A DNA stretch of 35,429 nt from NCBI RefSeq assembly GCF_016653355.1, contig NZ_NHSK01000137.1, positions 1 through 35,429 on the forward strand. The letters run 5' to 3'. A program made the position numbers and the translations under genes. The notes under the pieces were generated by a model. The model did not search any database and was not told the origin of the DNA. It saw only the letters and a program-made list of their open reading frames with translations. Shown here in pieces: positions 31,954 to 35,429 of this stretch. Numbering within the stretch: position 1 is the stretch's first letter; every line of letters begins with the position of its first letter. The stretch comes from Rhodoplanes elegans. GTDB lineage: Bacteria; Pseudomonadota; Alphaproteobacteria; Rhizobiales; Xanthobacteraceae.

Positions 31954-33456
31954 ATGCCCGATCTCTTCCAGAACATCGCGCTCGGCTTCTCGGTCGCGGC
32001 GACGTGGCAGAATCTCGGGCTCTGCCTGTTCGGCTGCGCGGTCGGCACCGCGATCGGCGTGTTGCCCGGCATCGGGCCGCTCACCACGATGGCGCTGATC
32101 CTGCCGGTCACGTTCTGGCTGTCGCCGGTCGGCGCGCTGATCATGCTGGCCGGCGTGTTCTACGGCGCCCAGTACGGCGGCTCGACCACGGCGATCCTGG
32201 TGAAGATCCCGGGGGAGACCTCCTCGGTGGTGACGATCCTGGACGGCCATGCGATGGCGAAGCAGGGCCGCGCCGGGCCGGCGCTCGCCATCGCGGCGCT
32301 CGGCTCGCTGTTCGCCGGCACCGTGGTGACGCTGCTGATCGCCGTCGCCGGGCCGCCGCTCGCCGCCGTCGCGCTGATGTTCCAGTCGGCCGACTACGTC
32401 TCGGTGATGCTGCTCGGGCTCGTCTCCGCCGTGGTGCTGGCGCACGGCTCGATCCTCAAGGCGATCGGCATGATCGTGCTCGGCGTGCTGTTCGGCCTCG
32501 TCGGCACCGACGTCTCGACCGGCGACTACCGCATGACCGGCGGCCTCGACGTGCTGTTCGACGGCATCGGCTTCGTGCCGCTGTCGATGGGCCTGTTCGG
32601 CCTTGCCGAGATCATGATCAACCTGGAGGAGAAGACTCAGGCGCGCCCCGCCGTGCTGCGGGTGCGCGAGCTGATGCCGTCGCGCGCCGATTTCCTGCGC
32701 TGCCTGCCGGCGATGGTCCGCGGCACCGCAGTCGGCACCGCCTTCGGCATCCTGCCGGGCGGCGGACCGACCATCGCGGCCTTCTCGGCCTACAGCCTCG
32801 AGAAGAAGGTCTCGCGCACGCCCGAGCGCTTCGGGCAGGGGGCGATCGAAGGGGTCGCCGCGCCCGAGACCGCCAACAACGCCGCCGCACAGGCCTGCTT
32901 CATCCCGATGCTCAGTCTCGGCGTGCCGCCCAACGCCCTCATGGCCCTGATGATCGGCGCCATGATGGTGCACGGCATCACCCCGGGTCCCGAGATCATC
33001 ACCAAGCAGCCGGTGCTGTTCTGGGGCCTCATCGCCTCGATGTGGATCGGCAACGCCATGCTGGTGGTGCTGAACCTGCCGCTGATCGGGCTGTGGGTGC
33101 GGCTCCTGCAGATGCCCTACGGCTATCTGTTCCCGAGCATCCTGGTGTTCTGCTGCATCGGCACTTACACGCTGAACTCCAGCCCGGCCGAGGTGCTGAT
33201 CATGACGGCCTTCGGCGTGATCGGCTACGTGTTCCGCAAGCTCGACTGCGAGCCGGCGCCGCTGCTGCTCGGCCTCGTCCTCGGCCCGATGCTGGAGGAG
33301 AACTTCCGGCGCGCCATGGTGCTGTCGGGCGGCGACTGGAGCATCTTCGTCACGAGGCCGCTCAGCCTCGGCTTCCTGCTCGCCGCTGCGGGCCTCCTGG
33401 TCGCGGTCGCGCTGCCGGCGATCCGCAAGGGGCGCGAAGAAGCGTTTCGCGAGTAG
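31954..33456 (+). CDS. Tripartite tricarboxylate transporter large membrane subunit (TctA)
   Basis: A 500-residue inner-membrane permease with about 11-12 membrane segments. The family signatures are clear: GVLPGIGPLTTMALILP near the N-terminus, FYGAQYGGSTTAILVKIPGE, the repeated half FGILPGGGPTIAAFSAYSLEKK, and EGVAAPETANNAAAQACFIPMLSLGVPPNA. Uptake is driven by an ion gradient with the periplasmic binding protein. The ATG at 31954 is used; a GTG lies one codon earlier. The TctC, TctB and TctA order is complete from 30291. Confidence 0.96.
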   Translation: MPDLFQNIALGFSVAATWQNLGLCLFGCAVGTAIGVLPGIGPLTTMALILPVTFWLSPVGALIMLAGVFYGAQYGGSTTAILVKIPGETSSVVTILDGHAMAKQGRAGPALAIAALGSLFAGTVVTLLIAVAGPPLAAVALMFQSADYVSVMLLGLVSAVVLAHGSILKAIGMIVLGVLFGLVGTDVSTGDYRMTGGLDVLFDGIGFVPLSMGLFGLAEIMINLEEKTQARPAVLRVRELMPSRADFLRCLPAMVRGTAVGTAFGILPGGGPTIAAFSAYSLEKKVSRTPERFGQGAIEGVAAPETANNAAAQACFIPMLSLGVPPNALMALMIGAMMVHGITPGPEIITKQPVLFWGLIASMWIGNAMLVVLNLPLIGLWVRLLQMPYGYLFPSILVFCCIGTYTLNSSPAEVLIMTAFGVIGYVFRKLDCEPAPLLLGLVLGPMLEENFRRAMVLSGGDWSIFVTRPLSLGFLLAAAGLLVAVALPAIRKGREEAFRE

Positions 33457-33769
33457 CGCGAGCGCTGCGCGGCGGCACCGAATCCATGCGGCGCCCCTTA
33501 TGGTTCATGATCAGTAAACATTCCGTTCGCGGAGCTCGGCGTGCGACGCGCGCCAGTCCGCGCTCATACGCATGCGGGTCTACGTGATCCGCCCGATTCC
33601 TCAGCAGGCAGTTGCAGTTAAATAAGGCACAGGACGGTACGTGCACCGCTCCCGCGTGTCGCCGGAGAACCTGACGACCTTCCGCACCTTCTCTCCCCGA
33701 CGACAGGCGTGAGGTGGCCGCGCGCGCCGCGACAGCGAGCCCGCGAATGGGCCGCGACGGGAGACGACC
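33457..33769. other. Intergenic region before the second TctC-type gene
   Basis: These 313 bases hold no gene that I can support. An AT-richer patch lies at about 33500-33525 and a second at 33610-33625. No terminator with a T run was seen after the large transporter subunit. The distance suggests that the gene at 33770 has its own promoter. Confidence 0.4.
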
Positions 33770-34795
33770 GTGTTACGCCGACTGCTGGCCCCGATCGCCG
33801 CACTGCTCCTCGTCGGAGCGGTCGCGAGCGTGGCGGACGCCCAGATCTATCCCACCCGCCCGGTCCATATCGTGGTCGGCTTCCCGGCCGGCTCGACGAC
33901 CGACATCCTGGCCCGCATCTACGCCGACAAGCTGACCGAGTACTTCAACCAGCGCTTCATCGTCGAGAACATCCCGGGCCATTCGAGCAACGATGCGGCC
34001 GCGGCCGCGGCGATCGCCGATCCGGACGGCTACACGCTGTTCGTGGCGAGCAACGCCCAGTCGGCCAACGCCGCGATCCTGCCCGAGCAGCCCTTCGCGT
34101 TTCCGCACGCCTTCGCGCCGATCGCGATGCTCGGCCGGGCGCCGACCGTCGTGGTGGTGAACCGCGCGCTCGGCGTCGGCTCGGTCCGTGAGCTCGTCGC
34201 GCTCGCCAAGACGAAGCCCGGAACCCTGCGCTACGGCACGTCGGGCCTCGGCACCGGCGGACACGTCGCCGCCCAGCTGTTCAAGGCTTCGGCCGGCGTC
34301 AGCATGGTGCAGGCCACCTACGACGGCAGCCACGAGGCCGCCGCCGACCTCGTCGCGGGACGGCTCGACGTCCTGTTCGCGCCGCTGCCGACCATTGCGG
34401 GCATCGCCGCCGACCGCCGCATCGTCCAGCTCGCCACCACGGGCGCGCGCCGCAGCCCGGTCGCCCCGCAGCTGCCGACGCTCGCCGAGGAGGGCATCGC
34501 CGGCGTCGATGTCGGCCTGTGGTTCGGCCTGATGGCGCCCCGCGGCATCCCGGGCGAGGTCCAGCGCGAGATCGCCAATGCGGTGACGCGCGCCGTCGAT
34601 TCGCACTTCTTCAAGGACAACCTGACGGCGAGCGGCGCCGAGCCGGTGCGCGCCACGCTCGACACCTTCGCGGCCTTCCTCGAGATCGACATGCCGACCT
34701 GGGCCAGCCTGGTGTCGCGCGCGGGGGTCTCGGTCGCGGATTACGAACGTCCGGCCGTGCGGACCGCTCCGACCCTCCCGGTCAACGGCCACTGA
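33770..34795 (+). CDS. Second TctC/Bug family substrate-binding protein
   Basis: A 341-residue periplasmic binding protein. A short Sec signal (about 1-24) ends ADAQ. The family segments are YPTRPVHIVVGFPAGSTTDILARIYADKL, VENIPGHSSNDAAAAA, DPDGYTLFVASN and YGTSGLGTGGHVAAQLFK. The usual PGA(G) loop is altered to PGHSS, so its ligand may differ from that of the binding protein at 30291. It begins 313 bases after the TctA gene and could share that transporter or serve one elsewhere; orphan Bug proteins are common. The start is GTG at 33770. A long stem-loop follows the stop. Confidence 0.93.
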   Translation: MLRRLLAPIAALLLVGAVASVADAQIYPTRPVHIVVGFPAGSTTDILARIYADKLTEYFNQRFIVENIPGHSSNDAAAAAAIADPDGYTLFVASNAQSANAAILPEQPFAFPHAFAPIAMLGRAPTVVVVNRALGVGSVRELVALAKTKPGTLRYGTSGLGTGGHVAAQLFKASAGVSMVQATYDGSHEAAADLVAGRLDVLFAPLPTIAGIAADRRIVQLATTGARRSPVAPQLPTLAEEGIAGVDVGLWFGLMAPRGIPGEVQREIANAVTRAVDSHFFKDNLTASGAEPVRATLDTFAAFLEIDMPTWASLVSRAGVSVADYERPAVRTAPTLPVNGH

Positions 34796-34815
34796 GCCGC
34801 CGCCTCGCGGCGCAC

Positions 34816-34854
34816 CGACAGGGCGGGCCCCACCAGGCCCGCCCTGTCGCGTTT
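34816..34854 (+). terminator. Hairpin terminator after the second binding protein gene
   Basis: A perfect 14-base-pair stem (34816-34829 with 34836-34849) with a 6-base loop lies 20 bases after the stop. It is followed by CG and four T residues (34851-34854), a short T run, so termination is probable but not ideal. Confidence 0.75.
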
Positions 34855-34985
34855 TCGGGCGGCCCGGTTCGGGCCTCGCTGCGGGCCGCAGGCCCTTGTG
34901 TGACCCAGCTCACGGTTGCAGGGCCGGGGAGGGGGCATCCTCACCCTCGACACCGGGCCGCTGGCCCGACCGACGGGAGGATCCC

Positions 34986-35429
34986 ATGACGACGCTCCGC
35001 AAGGCTCTCGGCAGCACGATTGGAATGACCTTCGGTCTCGCCGCCGCCGTGGTCGTGCTCGGCACGTCCGCCCAGGCCGGCTCGTTCAGCGTCCCGGTGA
35101 ACGGCGGCACGGTCCGCATCGATTTCGACGAGCGCTGCCGCGACAAGCTGTGCGGCACCGTCACCTGGCGCGAGCGCGGTGCCCGCGAGGCGCAGCGGTA
35201 CGACCTGCCGGCGGTCGGCTGGAAGGACATCGAGAGCCTCGCCAAGGGCAAGCTCGGCGGCTTCGGTGGCTTCGGCAAGGACGACGACGAGGACGACACC
35301 GAGGTGACGGCGGTGCCGGCGCCGCAGTGGAACGCCCGCCCGACCGCCAAGGCCCCGACCGGCCAGCCGCCCGTGGCCGCTCCCGCGCCGGCGCCGACCG
35401 CTCCGGTCGCCGCTCCGGCCCAGACGACC
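34986..35429 (+). CDS. Secreted protein with Pro/Ala-rich tail, partial (3' end outside window)
   Basis: The first 148 codons of a gene that runs off the window. GGGAGG lies about six bases before the ATG. A signal peptide covers about 1-32 (ending SAQAG). A compact segment follows, with VNGGTVRIDFDERCRDKLCGTVTWRE; the two cysteines and the LCGTV motif recall DUF2147-type domains, but the match is loose. An acidic stretch, KDDDEDDTE, comes next, and from about residue 110 the sequence is rich in Pro, Ala and Thr, like a flexible linker. The C-terminal part is unknown. No function is assigned. Confidence 0.75.
   Translation, partial: MTTLRKALGSTIGMTFGLAAAVVVLGTSAQAGSFSVPVNGGTVRIDFDERCRDKLCGTVTWRERGAREAQRYDLPAVGWKDIESLAKGKLGGFGGFGKDDDEDDTEVTAVPAPQWNARPTAKAPTGQPPVAAPAPAPTAPVAAPAQTT

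Overview
The window is about 35.4 kb of very GC-rich DNA from an alphaproteobacterium, most likely of the order Hyphomicrobiales (Rhizobiales). This rests on gene content and style: a DUF2946/PCu(A)C copper pair, a bifunctional MaoC-phosphotransacylase next to ackA, large TctCBA-type uptake genes, short palindromic intergenic repeats and very high third-position GC. No rRNA, tRNA, CRISPR array, transposase or phage gene was seen. About 31 genes are supported, the last cut by the window edge.

Layout. 1-1368: intergenic palindromes, then a minus-strand copper-handling pair (DUF2946 protein and PCu(A)C chaperone). 2070-4744: MaoC/phosphate acyltransferase fusion and acetate kinase, closed by a strong terminator. 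5055-8362: glgE and a GlgM-type glycosyltransferase, a two-gene alpha-glucan route through maltose-1-phosphate. 8498-13153: CBS-domain protein and GH4 glycosidase (minus), then GH1 beta-glucosidase and glucokinase (plus), a glycoside-to-glucose-6-phosphate module. 13200-14077: a DUF1778/GNAT toxin-antitoxin pair, convergent with an ABC-transporter membrane domain that lacks an ATPase. 15379-19643: biotin genes bioF-bioD (minus) divergent from bioA, followed by a panE-like reductase. 19771-22002: rimO and a YwaF/TIGR02206 membrane protein (minus). 22254-24289: a secreted Met/Gly-rich protein with a hairpin-rich leader, an SDR oxidoreductase and a small secreted protein. 24602-27694: an autotransporter gene with an in-frame TAG at codon 125. 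28052-34795: an opine-dehydrogenase-like protein, an LLM flavin oxidoreductase, a tripartite tricarboxylate transporter (substrate-binding, small and large membrane subunits) and a second binding protein. 34986-end: the start of a secreted protein.

How the parts fit. Much of the first half concerns carbon storage and mobilisation: acyl-phosphate/acetate metabolism, glucan synthesis by the GlgE route, and glycosides split to glucose and phosphorylated. The last third reads as uptake and oxidation of an unidentified carboxylate or amino-acid-derived compound. The most notable observations are the amber codon in the autotransporter, the loss of the usual catalytic Asp/His pair in the MaoC half of the fusion enzyme, the glgE-glgM pairing, the Met-rich secreted protein with its structured leader, the dehydrogenase/LLM/Tct cluster with a REP-like block between its binding protein and membrane subunits, and two perfect GC palindromes of 26 and 24 bases beside genes.
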